Assembly (NCBI RefSeq): GCF_003076475.1
Contig: NZ_CP020919.1
Location: 372,001-436,000 of the forward strand
Direction of reading: 5' to 3'
Origin: Flavobacterium kingsejongi
Lineage (GTDB): Bacteria; Bacteroidota; Bacteroidia; Flavobacteriales; Flavobacteriaceae
Length of the DNA stretch: 64,000 nucleotides
The notes below the pieces were generated by a model. It was not told where the DNA came from and did not search any database. It worked only from the letters and a program-made list of their open reading frames with translations. The translations under genes were made by a program, and so were the position numbers. Of this stretch, positions 9,501 through 16,919 are shown in pieces. Numbering within the stretch: position 1 is the stretch's first letter; each line of letters begins with the position of its first letter.

Positions 9501-10803
9501 CGGTAACCCCATTGGTAAAACCGGCACCTGCTGTTGCAATTTGACGTACGGCTGAACTCAGGATACCATTCCCTGTTGTGATTAATGCCGGGTCATATTT
9601 GTTATTGCTATTTTTTGTCGGCGTATCGGCCTGAACACCTGGGGTAAAAAACCCACCTCCGGCATTCAGTGAAGCATACCCCACTACTTGCCTGTTGTCT
9701 GTAGCACTGGATAAAGGCGATTCCCCTAAATCCTGGATCGCCACAATATTTCTTAAACTGTTATCGGTAGTGCTCACCCGGTTCTGGCGGTTGGTTACCC
9801 AAACTTCCATACGCGTGATTTGTACCCTGCTGTCGATCAGTGGATAATTCTTTAATGAAGCATCATATTTATCCCGGAAGTACTGGGATAAGAAGTAGTG
9901 CCTGTCAGCATCGTATTCCAACGCAAAAAGCTCAAACTCCTGGATTGCGCCACCACCTTGTGCCGTTACGGTCTTCGTTTGTGATTTCTGTTCAGAGAAA
10001 ACACCCGTAATGGTCGTTTTACCAAACTGGAATTGTGCTTTTACCCCAAACAAACTTTGCGCTCCACGGATCAGGGCGCTGTTTAAGGGAAGGCTTACGT
10101 TACCTACCTCTATCTTTTGCAGTATGTTATCCTCAGTAGGCGCATATTCCATCTTAATCAGGTTCTGGAAGGCAAATGTAGATTCGGTATCATAATTGGC
10201 ATTCACTTTCAGGCGGGTACCTACTTTACCCATAAGGCTCATACTGATCCTCTGGTCAAAGTCAAATGCGGTATTGGTCCTGTTTCTGGGTGATAATGCC
10301 GGGTTATCCTGTTTGGTATAGCGGACACCAAGATCGAGCTCTACCGATCCGGTTGGCTTCACATCAATAGTATTACTTCCAAAAATGCTTTCGAAAAATC
10401 CGGAATTGATATAATACCGGGGCAAGAGGTCCTTTTTTGTATCGGCAGTACCTTCTTTCTTACCGTCGATAGCATCGGATTTTTTACGGTAATAGTCCCG
10501 CATCGATTCCCGCATCACCAGCTCTTCATATTCAGCAGGTGTTAAAATAATCGGGTAGTTGATGTTAAAACCATCAACGGTATTCGTGTAGATATAACGG
10601 TTGGTCACCGGATCATAAGTATAAGCTTCAATGATACTGGCCGGGTTTTTAATTTCCACCTTACCGGTATCATACCCTGTTTTAATTGAATCCTTTTCTT
10701 CTTCGTCCACCTGCGCCTGGGCAGTAAGATTAAACAATAGAAACAGGAGGAACAGGCTGTATTTCTTTAAGTTTTCAAGGCTATCCATGTAATATTTTTT
10801 CAA
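3514..10803 (-). CDS. sprA: SprA, outer-membrane translocon of the type IX secretion system
   Basis: A giant exported protein of 2429 residues. The structurally characterised F. johnsoniae SprA is a beta-barrel of similar size that forms the protein-conducting channel of the T9SS and is needed for gliding. Here the N-terminus (hydrophobic FLLFLLFNL, ending AQAQ) is a Sec signal peptide. The body is full of Tyr, Asn and Phe alternating strands, with long periplasmic or plug segments, such as the VYVDDFEGSQTTIDMRSPNAW region that is highly conserved in SprA. The C-terminus ends in RSGFTLRYNFGN, a typical barrel-closing strand with terminal aromatic residues. The start at 10803 lies just 3 bases after the ruvA stop; an internal ATG at 10788 is also possible. 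The cargo-like protein at 48643 is a plausible substrate. Confidence 0.97.
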   Translation of the reverse strand: MKKYYMDSLENLKKYSLFLLFLLFNLTAQAQVDEEEKDSIKTGYDTGKVEIKNPASIIEAYTYDPVTNRYIYTNTVDGFNINYPIILTPAEYEELVMRESMRDYYRKKSDAIDGKKEGTADTKKDLLPRYYINSGFFESIFGSNTIDVKPTGSVELDLGVRYTKQDNPALSPRNRTNTAFDFDQRISMSLMGKVGTRLKVNANYDTESTFAFQNLIKMEYAPTEDNILQKIEVGNVSLPLNSALIRGAQSLFGVKAQFQFGKTTITGVFSEQKSQTKTVTAQGGGAIQEFELFALEYDADRHYFLSQYFRDKYDASLKNYPLIDSRVQITRMEVWVTNRQNRVSTTDNSLRNIVAIQDLGESPLSSATDNRQVVGYASLNAGGGFFTPGVQADTPTKNSNNKYDPALITTGNGILSSAVRQIATAGAGFTNGVTASEGIDYAKLENARKLSPNEYTYHPQLGYLSLTQRLSNDEVLAVAYQYTIGGDVYQVGEFGTDGIDATQVTPGTDIPLTQSLILKMLKSNLTSVRQAGANNMFVQPTWNLMMKNIYQIPNAYQLEREDFKFNILYTDPSPLNYITPVAGSIVTPPVSPNIETRYNTPLLKVFNVDRLNYTNDPQYNGDGFFDFVPGLTVDVQNGRIIFTTVEPFGEHLFDKLSDPSTATSEDYENTVSYNANQAKYVYKKLYRDTQTAALQDSDKNKFQLKGKYKSSGGDGISIGAFNVPQGSVVVTTGGRVLIEGVDYTVNYQLGKVQILDPSLQNSNTPIEVSLENNSTFGQQTRRFAGFNIEHKFSDKFLIGATFLKMTEKPFTQKSNYGQESVNNTIYGFNMNYSTEVPFLTRLVNKLPNIDTDVPSNFSIRGEVAYLKPNTPKADKFEGEATVYVDDFEGSQTTIDMRSPNAWSLASTPIGFGVAEGNYGIEDGFRRGKLSWYTIDPTFYAGQRPSGISDSDISQNRTRRIYSQELFPNVDIAQGQTTVIPTLDLTYYPAERGPYNYNTAYAANPQNNWAGIMRAVNSTNFEQANVEYIQFWMMDPFYSTDLTADNPTDSGTLTFNLGKISEDILKDGQKMYENGLPEAGSNQATIPTIWGKVPASQSLIYAFDTNEGNRVAQDVGFDGLNDAEESAKFPAFAGDDPSQDNYEFYLSAQGNIIDRYKRYNGVEGNSPVNLNNNTRGSTTLPDTEDINRDNTMNTIDAYYKFNIAIRPNLTVADRYVTDIRETVASLPSGGTTATRWIQFKIPIQEVTPADAQGEISDFRSISFMRMFLTGFSDRITLRFGALDLVRGEWRRYVNSLDPNETDPVDALDNTGFDVLAVNIQENGESRLPIKYVVPPGVAREQLYNNNTLINQNEQSLALRVYSKDGNTSSTTDGLEPGDSRAVFKSVNVDMRQYKKLKMFLHAEALTEDVAAGNGLRSDQMVAFLRFGNDYTQNFYQIEVPLKVTAEGATVDTDIWPEDNNMDVQLSLLTKLKILAMSILPASIPTQDNGIYYLYDNDLDPSLPRKMRIGIKGNPNFGYVRNIMVGLKNNTLIETPVSAVRGEVWFNELRLADMDNKGGMAAVASMDTNLADFATISATGNMSTIGFGSLEQTPNERSREDTQQYSIVSNVNLGKLLPKKWGVNLPFNYAVGEQTITPEYDPFNQDIRLKDLIDITADQAEKDNLKNRAIDYTKTKSINFIGVRKERGPEQKQRVYDPENFTFSYSFNETEHHDYEVQNLLDQQVRTSVDYNYNFQSKPVEPFKKTAFMKKSSYWKLLSDFNFNYLPTNFSFSTNIIRQYNKQQFRQVEVQGIQIDPLYRRNYFFNYQYSFNYNLTKALKINYTASTSNIVRNYLDENNIPIDDFSIWDDYWNIGDPNQHIQQIIVNYELPINKIPVFSFVKSTYSYTADYNWQRSSDALSTIELEDGTTYRLGNTIQNGNIHRLNTTLNMDSFYKYIGLTKKPKKAITRAAAPPKPGQKITGAAPVANEGNVFMDGLIGVVTSVKNIQVNYSETNGTALPGFLPRVGFLGTTKPSLGFILGSQDDVRYEAAKNGWLTNYQEFNQNYTQVTNKLLNITAAVDLFPDFKIDLNADRTFSKNYSEQYDVMDGVYNSRSPYTYGNFSISTVLIKTSFSKSDEVSSAAFDDFRTNRLIIANRLATERYGTSNFPVYAPGDQPGDQNVGYPVGFGKNSQAVLLPSFLAAYTGSDASGISTDAMRSFPIPNWSVKYTGLMRYKFFKDKFKRFSLQHNYRASYTINSYRSNFEYDQNPGGRDNAGNGNFFNKMIISNINLVEQFNPLIRIDFEMKNAFKFLAEMKKDRALSMSFDNNLLTEVKGYEYVLGLGYRIKDVTMSSRLADNPMNTIKSDINIKADFSYRNNQTIVRYLDYDNNQLAGGQNIWSIKFTADYSFSKNLTAIFYYDHSFSKAVISTSFPITNIRSGFTLRYNFGN

Positions 10804-10806
10804 AAA

Positions 10807-11388
10807 CTATAAATTTTTTAATGCTTGTTTGATGATGGTTTCTACAGTAGCAGTCGGGTTTTCTTTAACAAATTTTTCTACGAATTTTTCGGATAATTTT
10901 TTGTTAAACCCTAAAACCTCCAAGGCAGATAACGCTTCATCTCGGTTAGTATTGTTGTGGAATGACGAAACTTCATCCAAATCATAAACTTTTAACACTT
11001 TATCCTTCAAATCGAGGATAACACGTTGTGCTATTTTGCTGCCAATTCCCTTAATGGACTGGATAGTAGCGACATCGGCAACTGCAATTGCCTGTATAAT
11101 TTGCTGGGGAGCAATAGAAGAAAGCATGGTACGTGCAATATTGGCACCAATACCCGAAACGGATAACAAGAGCTTAAAGATCTCCCGTTCGGATTTTTCC
11201 ATAAAACCAAAAAGTGTATGCGCATCTTCTTTAATTTGAAGATGCGTATACAATTTTATACTTTCTGAATCGGGGAGTAACGAATACGTATGTAATGAAA
11301 TATTAATCTGATATCCTACTCCATTGCAGTCAATTACGACGTCGGTAGGTGTTTTTTCTATTAATCTTCCTTGTAGGTGTGCAATCAT
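10807..11388 (-). CDS. ruvA: Holliday junction branch migration protein RuvA
   Basis: DNA-binding subunit of the RuvAB complex, which binds four-way junctions and lets the RuvB motor drive branch migration during recombination repair. The 193 residues hold the N-terminal OB-fold (MIAHLQGRLIEKTPTDVVID), the two helix-hairpin-helix motifs in the middle (SVSGIGANIA and SIKGIGSKIAQRVI) and the C-terminal RuvB-interacting helical domain (EALSALEVLGF). The family length is about 190-205. It lies between the malic enzyme and sprA genes, and sprA begins 3 bases after it. The partner gene ruvB is about 3.6 kb upstream on the same strand, so the pair is not a ruvAB operon. Confidence 0.97.
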   Translation of the reverse strand: MIAHLQGRLIEKTPTDVVIDCNGVGYQINISLHTYSLLPDSESIKLYTHLQIKEDAHTLFGFMEKSEREIFKLLLSVSGIGANIARTMLSSIAPQQIIQAIAVADVATIQSIKGIGSKIAQRVILDLKDKVLKVYDLDEVSSFHNNTNRDEALSALEVLGFNKKLSEKFVEKFVKENPTATVETIIKQALKNL

Positions 11389-11407
11389 CGTGTTTTTATC
11401 TGGTCAT

Positions 11408-11415
11408 CAAAAGTA
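11408..11415 (-). promoter_or_regulatory. Candidate -7 box of the ruvA-sprA promoter
   Basis: Minus-strand TAcTTTTG, a match to TAnnTTTG, ends 19 bases before the ruvA ATG in the 94-base gap after the malic enzyme gene. No clear -33 TTG was seen at the usual distance. If real, it would serve ruvA and the downstream sprA cluster. Confidence 0.4.
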
Positions 11416-11482
11416 ACAAAAAGTTTTAATGAAAACACGTATAACGATGATTTACATAATTATTCGTTAAAATAGTTTTTAT

Positions 11483-13777
11483 TTACGTTAAAGAGACTTG
11501 TTTACTGCGTTTCTCTTTTTCCTGGGCATCTACAACCGCTACTGCAGCCATATTTACCATTTCTTCCACACTGGCACCCAGTTGGAAAATATGAACCGGT
11601 TTATTCATACCCAGCATAATTGGCCCGATAGAATCTACCTTATTCAATTCTTTTAGCATTTTATAGGTAATATTCGCCGATTCTAAATTCGGGAATATCA
11701 GTGTGTTTACTTTTTTACCGGCCAGTTTCGAAAATGGGAATTTCGATTTCAGCATGTCCGGGTTCAATGCAAAATCGGTTTGGATCTCACCATCAATAAC
11801 CAGGTCCGGATAATATTTGTGCAGGTATGAAACAGCTTCACTTACTTTTTTGGCACTTGGGTCACTGGATGATCCAAAGTTCGAGAAGGACACCATTGCG
11901 ATCACAGGCTCCATACCAAACATCTTCACCGTTTTAGCAGTCATCAGGGCAATTTTTGCCAGGTCATCTGCAGAAGGATTCGGGTTGATTGCCGTATCGG
12001 ACAAGAACATAGGCCCTCTTTGCGTCATCATCATATTGGTCGTTGCAATCCTGGAAATTCCGGATGCTTTCCCGATCAGCTGCATCATTGGTTTTACTAC
12101 TGAAGGATAACTACGGGAATACCCGGTTACCAAAGCATCGGCTTCTCCTTCGTTTACCATCATCGCAGCAAAATAATTCCGCTCCCGCATCCATTTTTGG
12201 GCATCCAGCAGGGATATTCCGTTACGTTTCCTGGATTCCCAGTACGTATCGGCATACCGCAGCCTTCTTTCGTCTTCTTCTTTTGTTTTAGGGTCAATAA
12301 TCGGCACTTCGGCATCAAATCCTAATTCTTCCATGAGTTCCAGGATCACTTCCCTGTTACCTAAAAGAATTGGAAAGCCGATTCGTTCTTCCATCACGAT
12401 CTGTGCTGCTTTCAATACGTCCAGATGGTCCGCTTCTGCAAATACAATCCGTTTTGGGTCAGTTTTCGCCCTGTTGGTCAACAGGCGCACCATTTTATTA
12501 TCATTACCCAATCGCTCGAGTAATTCCTCTTCATATTTATGCCAGTCCGAAATCGGCTGTAAAGCCACACCGGAATCCATTGCTGCTTTAGCCACTGCCG
12601 GTGCTACAATAGCAATCAGTCGGGGATCAAAAGGTTTTGGAATGATGTATTCACGACCGAAAATAAGTTTGGTTTCGCCATAAGCGATGTTCACCTGTTC
12701 CGGCACTGATTCTTTCGCCAGCGACGCCAGCGCTTTTACTGCGGCCATTTTCATCGCCTCATTGATCTTGGTAGCACGCACATCCAGGGCACCTCTAAAA
12801 ATATACGGGAAGCCCAGTACATTATTTACCTGGTTTGGATGATCGGATCTACCAGTCGCCATAATGATATCTTTACGTGTAGCCATTGCCACATCATAAT
12901 CGATTTCAGGAACGGGGTTGGCCATGGCAAAAACGATAGGGTTATCGGCCATTGTCAACAGCATTTCCGGGCTCAGTACATTCGGTGCAGAAAGCCCTAA
13001 AAACACATCGGCATTCACCAGTGTGCTACTCAGTGTTTCGCCATCACAGTCTTTGGCATATTTTAGTTGTAGTGGCGACAGGTCTGTTCGGGAAAGGCTA
13101 AGGATACCATCTTTGTCAAACATGATGATGTTTTCGACTTGTACCCCAAGCAAAACATACAGGTTAGCACAGGCCAAAGCTGCCGAACCGGCTCCTGATA
13201 CTACTATGCGTACCTCTTCAATTTTTTTATCGGCCAGTTCCAAAGCATTCAGCAAAGCGGCTGACGAAATGATCGCCGTACCATGCTGGTCATCATGCAT
13301 TACCGGAATATTCAATTCTTCCACCAATCGTCTTTCAATTTCGAAAGATTCCGGTGCTTTAATATCTTCCAGGTTGATCCCACCAAAAGTAGGTGCGATC
13401 GCTTTTACCGTTTCTACGAATTTATCAATATCCTTTGCGTCTACTTCAATGTCAAAAACATCGATATCAGCAAATATTTTAAACAAAAGCCCCTTCCCTT
13501 CCATTACTGGCTTTGAAGCTTCCGGGCCAATATCACCAAGGCCTAAAACCGCAGTCCCGTTGGTAATTACGGCAACTAAGTTTCCCTTAGCAGTATATTT
13601 GTATACATTATTAATATCTTTTGCAATCTCCAGGCAAGGCTCGGCCACACCGGGCGAATAAGCGAGAGATAAATCCCGTTGCGTCGCATATTTTTTAGTT
13701 GGTACTACTTGAATTTTACCAGGCGTAGGTTTGGCATGATACAATAAAGCTTCTCTTCTTTTGCTTTGCTTATTCAT
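11483..13777 (-). CDS. maeB: NADP-dependent malic enzyme, fused to a phosphotransacetylase-like domain
   Basis: Oxidative decarboxylation of malate to pyruvate with reduction of NADP. It is a 764-residue two-domain protein of the MaeB type. Residues about 1-430 are malic enzyme, with the signature SLAYSPGVAEPC, the metal-site region MHDDQHGTAI and the nucleotide-binding glycine motif VVSGAGSAALA. Residues about 430-755 resemble phosphate acetyl/butyryl transferase (KRIVFAEADHLDVLKAA, VTGYSRSYPSVVKPMM). The fused domain is generally thought to be regulatory, binding acetyl-CoA, rather than catalytic. The ATG at 13777 is 24 bases from a TAccTTTG box. ruvA follows after 94 bases. Length and domain order are normal for the family. 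Confidence 0.95.
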   Translation of the reverse strand: MNKQSKRREALLYHAKPTPGKIQVVPTKKYATQRDLSLAYSPGVAEPCLEIAKDINNVYKYTAKGNLVAVITNGTAVLGLGDIGPEASKPVMEGKGLLFKIFADIDVFDIEVDAKDIDKFVETVKAIAPTFGGINLEDIKAPESFEIERRLVEELNIPVMHDDQHGTAIISSAALLNALELADKKIEEVRIVVSGAGSAALACANLYVLLGVQVENIIMFDKDGILSLSRTDLSPLQLKYAKDCDGETLSSTLVNADVFLGLSAPNVLSPEMLLTMADNPIVFAMANPVPEIDYDVAMATRKDIIMATGRSDHPNQVNNVLGFPYIFRGALDVRATKINEAMKMAAVKALASLAKESVPEQVNIAYGETKLIFGREYIIPKPFDPRLIAIVAPAVAKAAMDSGVALQPISDWHKYEEELLERLGNDNKMVRLLTNRAKTDPKRIVFAEADHLDVLKAAQIVMEERIGFPILLGNREVILELMEELGFDAEVPIIDPKTKEEDERRLRYADTYWESRKRNGISLLDAQKWMRERNYFAAMMVNEGEADALVTGYSRSYPSVVKPMMQLIGKASGISRIATTNMMMTQRGPMFLSDTAINPNPSADDLAKIALMTAKTVKMFGMEPVIAMVSFSNFGSSSDPSAKKVSEAVSYLHKYYPDLVIDGEIQTDFALNPDMLKSKFPFSKLAGKKVNTLIFPNLESANITYKMLKELNKVDSIGPIMLGMNKPVHIFQLGASVEEMVNMAAVAVVDAQEKEKRSKQVSLT

Positions 13778-13800
13778 TTTGTTCTATTTTTCTTAGGCTG

Positions 13801-13834
13801 CAAAGGTAAAAGTCTCAAGCCAACTGGGAAACAA
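13801..13834 (-). promoter_or_regulatory. Candidate promoter of the malic enzyme gene
   Basis: On the minus strand a TTG at 13834-13832 is followed after 23 bases by TAccTTTG (13808-13801), the Bacteroidota -33/-7 pattern at its longest usual spacing. The box ends 23 bases before the start codon. The rest of the gap up to queG (13835-14022) is AT-rich with no feature I can name. Confidence 0.45.
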
Positions 13835-14022
13835 TTATAGTATTTCTTTTATTTATTGCCCAAGATTTGCACTATTTACAGATTAGCAAACTATAATTTT
13901 AATATCTGATTAAAATACCGGTAAAAAAGAATAGTATCTCGTCATATATTCTTTTTTTCGCATTGTTTTACGCATTATCTTCTAAAAAAGAGCTTTTTTA
14001 GCAGTGTTAGTAAAAAGCAGTA

Positions 14023-14949
14023 TTATTCTTTCAGGAATTCAATATTACGTTGTAGCCCTTCAAATTTTGCACGTTTCACTGGGGATTTTTTGAAAATATC
14101 CTGAAATACATCCCGGGTAATTTCTGCCCAGTCGGATTTTGTCAGGGAGAGCAATTCCGGATTGGGATCAAAAAGCGGTTCACTGTGGGGTTTGGAAAAC
14201 CGGTTCCACGGACATACATCCTGGCATACATCACAACCAAATACCCAGTCGTCAAACCTGCCTTTCATTTCCTGGGGAATATTCTCTTTGAGTTCGATGG
14301 TAAAATACGAAATACATTTACTGCCATCTACCTGATAGGGAGCGATAATCGCCTGAGTGGGACAGGCATCGATACATTTGGTACACGATCCGCAATGGTC
14401 GGTTACCGCATGGTCGTACTCCAAGTCCAGGTCTACAATAAGTTCTGCGATAAAAAAGAAAGATCCGGCTTTTTTGGACAACAGGTTGCTGTTTTTACCG
14501 ATCCACCCCAGGCCACTCTTAGCTGCCCAGGCTTTATCCAGCACTGGTGCCGAATCGACAAAAGCACGGCCTTCCACCGCTCCAATAGTGGATTCTATGG
14601 AAAAAACCAACTCTTTCAACTTTTCTTTAATGACAAAATGGTAATCCTGCCCGTAAGCATATTTGGAAATCTTGAAGCTGTCGTCCTGCTGGGTTTCCGT
14701 TGGGTAATAATTCAGCAACAGGGAGATCACGCTTTTTGAGCCTTCCACCAGCAGTGTGGGATCGAGGCGCTTGTCAAAGTGGTTTTCCATGTAGGCCATC
14801 TGCCCGTTGCGATTCTCCTTCAGCCAGTTTTCAAGCCTTGGCGCTTCCGTTTCCAGGAAACCTGCTTTGGAGATGCCACAAGACATAAATCCGAGGCGAA
14901 GGGCCTCGGATTTAATAAATGCTGTATGTTTTTCTTTATTGGAAATCAT
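14023..14949 (-). CDS. queG: Epoxyqueuosine reductase QueG
   Basis: Reduces epoxyqueuosine to queuosine in the wobble position of GUN-anticodon tRNAs, using cobalamin and two [4Fe-4S] clusters. The 308 residues contain the family's cysteine motifs: [12 protein letters not shown] in the middle, and the second cluster set in [11 protein letters not shown] near residue 240. The segment [24 protein letters not shown] carries the conserved cobalamin-site aspartate region. The family length is 300-380; this is the shorter form without a C-terminal HEAT domain. It follows ruvB by 86 bases on the same strand. That gap includes a small inverted repeat (CTACAC...GTGTGTA), not a clear terminator, so co-transcription with ruvB is likely. 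Confidence 0.93.
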   Translation of the reverse strand: MISNKEKHTAFIKSEALRLGFMSCGISKAGFLETEAPRLENWLKENRNGQMAYMENHFDKRLDPTLLVEGSKSVISLLLNYYPTETQQDDSFKISKYAYGQDYHFVIKEKLKELVFSIESTIGAVEGRAFVDSAPVLDKAWAAKSGLGWIGKNSNLLSKKAGSFFFIAELIVDLDLEYDHAVTDHCGSCTKCIDACPTQAIIAPYQVDGSKCISYFTIELKENIPQEMKGRFDDWVFGCDVCQDVCPWNRFSKPHSEPLFDPNPELLSLTKSDWAEITRDVFQDIFKKSPVKRAKFEGLQRNIEFLKE

Positions 14950-15035
14950 CTGATTGTCGAATGATTTGATCCGTATCGTGTAGAAAATCCAGGGCTACAC
15001 TAAAGTGTGTACCGGATTGTGTTTTCCAGACCGGA

Positions 15036-16058
15036 TTAAAACAATCCGCCCTGAACATTCATTTTTATTTTACCCAAATGCGTATATGCTTTTTCGGTTA
15101 CTTCACGGCCTCTTGGCGTACGCATGATAAAACCTTCCTGGATCAGGAAAGGCTCGTAGACCTCTTCAATGGTTTCACTGCTTTCGGATACTGCCGTAGC
15201 CAAGGTGGATAATCCTACCGGGCCACCTTTGAACTTATCAATAATAGTCGTCAGGATTTTATTATCCATCTCATCCAGTCCATGGGCATCGACATGCAGG
15301 GCTTTCAATGAAAAACGCGCAATCTCGATATCGATGGTACCATTGCCTTTAATCTGGGCAAAGTCACGTACCCGGCGCAATAATGCGTTGGCAATCCTTG
15401 GCGTACCCCGGCTTCGGCCTGCGATTTCTATCGCCGCTTCCATCGAAATGGGCATTTTGAGTATCGCAGAACTGCGTTCTACAATGGTCGTTAGCAATTC
15501 TGTGGTATAATATTGTAAACGGCTGGAAATTCCAAAACGTGCCCGCATCGGTGCGGTAAGCAATCCGGAACGTGTTGTCGCCCCAACCAGCGTAAAGGGA
15601 TTCAGGTTAATTTGTACCGTACGTGCATTAGGGCCGGATTCGATCATAATATCAATCTTAAAATCCTCCATAGCAGAATACAGGTATTCTTCTACAATAG
15701 GACTCAGTCGATGGATTTCATCGATAAAAAGCACATCGCGCTCTTCCAGGTTGGTCAGTAGTCCGGCGAGATCACCAGGCTTGTCCAACACCGGGCCGGA
15801 AGTGATTTTAATACCTACCCCCAACTCATTCGCCAGGATATTGGCCAATGTGGTTTTACCCAATCCGGGAGGTCCGTGAAACAGCGTATGGTCCAGGGCT
15901 TCGCCCCTTTGGTTCGCGGCTTCCACAAAAACTTTCAGATTATCGAGTACCTGGTCCTGGCCTGCAAAATCATCAAAACTCAGCGGCCTTAATTTTTTCT
16001 CCAGATCCAGTTCGTCGGAATTGTAATTTTCGTTTGTCGGATTTAAATTTTCATTCAT
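15036..16058 (-). CDS. ruvB: Holliday junction branch migration ATPase RuvB
   Basis: AAA+ motor that drives branch migration with RuvA. The 340-residue protein has Walker [15 protein letters not shown], Walker B FIDEIHRL, sensor [19 protein letters not shown] with the arginine finger region, and a C-terminal winged helix ending [17 protein letters not shown] short acidic N-terminal extension precedes the conserved [13 protein letters not shown] perfect TAtcTTTG box ends only 5 bases from the ATG, so the transcript may have almost no leader. queG follows. Confidence 0.97.
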   Translation of the reverse strand: MNENLNPTNENYNSDELDLEKKLRPLSFDDFAGQDQVLDNLKVFVEAANQRGEALDHTLFHGPPGLGKTTLANILANELGVGIKITSGPVLDKPGDLAGLLTNLEERDVLFIDEIHRLSPIVEEYLYSAMEDFKIDIMIESGPNARTVQINLNPFTLVGATTRSGLLTAPMRARFGISSRLQYYTTELLTTIVERSSAILKMPISMEAAIEIAGRSRGTPRIANALLRRVRDFAQIKGNGTIDIEIARFSLKALHVDAHGLDEMDNKILTTIIDKFKGGPVGLSTLATAVSESSETIEEVYEPFLIQEGFIMRTPRGREVTEKAYTHLGKIKMNVQGGLF

Positions 16059-16063
16059 AGCTG

Positions 16064-16071
16064 CAAAGATA
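16064..16071 (-). promoter_or_regulatory. -7 box of the ruvB promoter, almost touching the start codon
   Basis: Minus-strand TAtcTTTG ends 5 bases before the ruvB ATG (16058). With transcription starting roughly 5-8 bases after this box in Bacteroidota, the mRNA would begin at or within a few bases of the start codon. Confidence 0.45.
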
Positions 16072-16124
16072 CTTAAAGATGCCTCACAAAAGAAAAAATC
16101 AGAAAGACAAAATAGCGCCCTCTT

Positions 16125-16433
16125 TTAGACGTGGTATCCTTTTGCCAGCAACGACTGCCATTCGGGATGCTTTTTCAGGTAAGCCGCCACAAAAGGACAT
16201 AACGGTGCCAGGGTGTAGCCTTTCTCTTTGATATAATTTAGTGTTTTAAAAACAATACTCCCGCCTACGCCTTTACCTTCCAGGGCTACCGGAACTTCGG
16301 TATGGGTCAGGTACATCACGTTTTCAGTAGTGAGTATGTATTCGATATAAGCAACTTCGTTTGCTACGGTAAGTTCAAATCTTTTTTGGCTTTCATTCAG
16401 CACCAGTTCGGTTTCAGGATATCTATCGTTCAT
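16125..16433 (-). CDS. Small GNAT-fold N-acetyltransferase, YjdJ/NATD1-like (copy 2)
   Basis: A 102-residue single-domain protein of the short GCN5-related type (family PF14542 by memory). The acetyl-CoA pyrophosphate loop is seen in ALEGKGVGGSIVFKTL, and the preceding strand YLTHTEVP and the C-terminal HPEWQSLLAKGYHV are characteristic. The substrate is unknown. It is clearly paralogous to the gene 16 bases upstream (16450-16755): both share VYLTHTEVP/MYLTHTEVP, GKGxG and a closing HPEWxSLL-GY. The pair looks like a local duplication transcribed together. The terminal motif probably contributes to acetyl-CoA binding, but this is inferred. Confidence 0.8.
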   Translation of the reverse strand: MNDRYPETELVLNESQKRFELTVANEVAYIEYILTTENVMYLTHTEVPVALEGKGVGGSIVFKTLNYIKEKGYTLAPLCPFVAAYLKKHPEWQSLLAKGYHV

Positions 16434-16449
16434 CTTTTTTGTTTTAAAA

Positions 16450-16755
16450 TTACATTTGGTATCCTTCAGATAGCAGGGAGTGCCATTCGGGATGTGTATC
16501 GATATAGTGTGCTACAAAGGAACAGGATGGCACTACTGTAAGGTGATTGTCTTTGATGTATTCCAGTGTTTTTTTGACTATCGCACTACCAATCCCTTTA
16601 CCATTTAAGGCTTCCGGTACTTCGGTGTGGGTCAGGTAGACTTTATCGTCTTTCGTCGAAAATTCGATAAAAGCGGTAGCACCTTCCACTTCCATTTCAA
16701 ACTGTTGTGCTGCTTTATTTATTTTAAACGGGGTATTTTCATAAGTAGAACTCAT
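16450..16755 (-). CDS. Small GNAT-fold N-acetyltransferase, YjdJ/NATD1-like (copy 1)
   Basis: A 101-residue protein with the same architecture as its downstream neighbour: beta strand VYLTHTEVP, acetyl-CoA loop ALNGKGIGSAIVKKTLEYI and C-terminal HPEWHSLLSEGYQM. A cysteine occurs in PSCSFVAHY (copy 2 has PLCPFVAAY), a position conserved in this small-GNAT group. It is the first gene of the minus-strand run. A plus-strand permease starts 165 bases away, so the gap should hold divergent promoters. TAccTTTa on the minus strand near 16780 is a weak candidate. Substrate not known. Confidence 0.8.
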   Translation of the reverse strand: MSSTYENTPFKINKAAQQFEMEVEGATAFIEFSTKDDKVYLTHTEVPEALNGKGIGSAIVKKTLEYIKDNHLTVVPSCSFVAHYIDTHPEWHSLLSEGYQM

Positions 16756-16919
16756 AGGGTGTAGGCTTTAATGAAAGCTAAAGGTAAGTAAATTTAGGTA
16801 AAATCGCATGCAACCCCACTCCTGTGTTTACCGTATCATTTTTTTAATATCTTTAACACCAACAATAAAACAACTGTAACGCATGCAGGCAATTACCTGT
16901 ACCATTAACTCCTTCGTTT

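Noticed and set aside
12918..13661. Plus-strand open frame of 247 codons opposite the malic enzyme
   Set aside because: Ser/Ile-rich mirror of a well-conserved enzyme on the other strand; long antisense frames are expected from its codon use.
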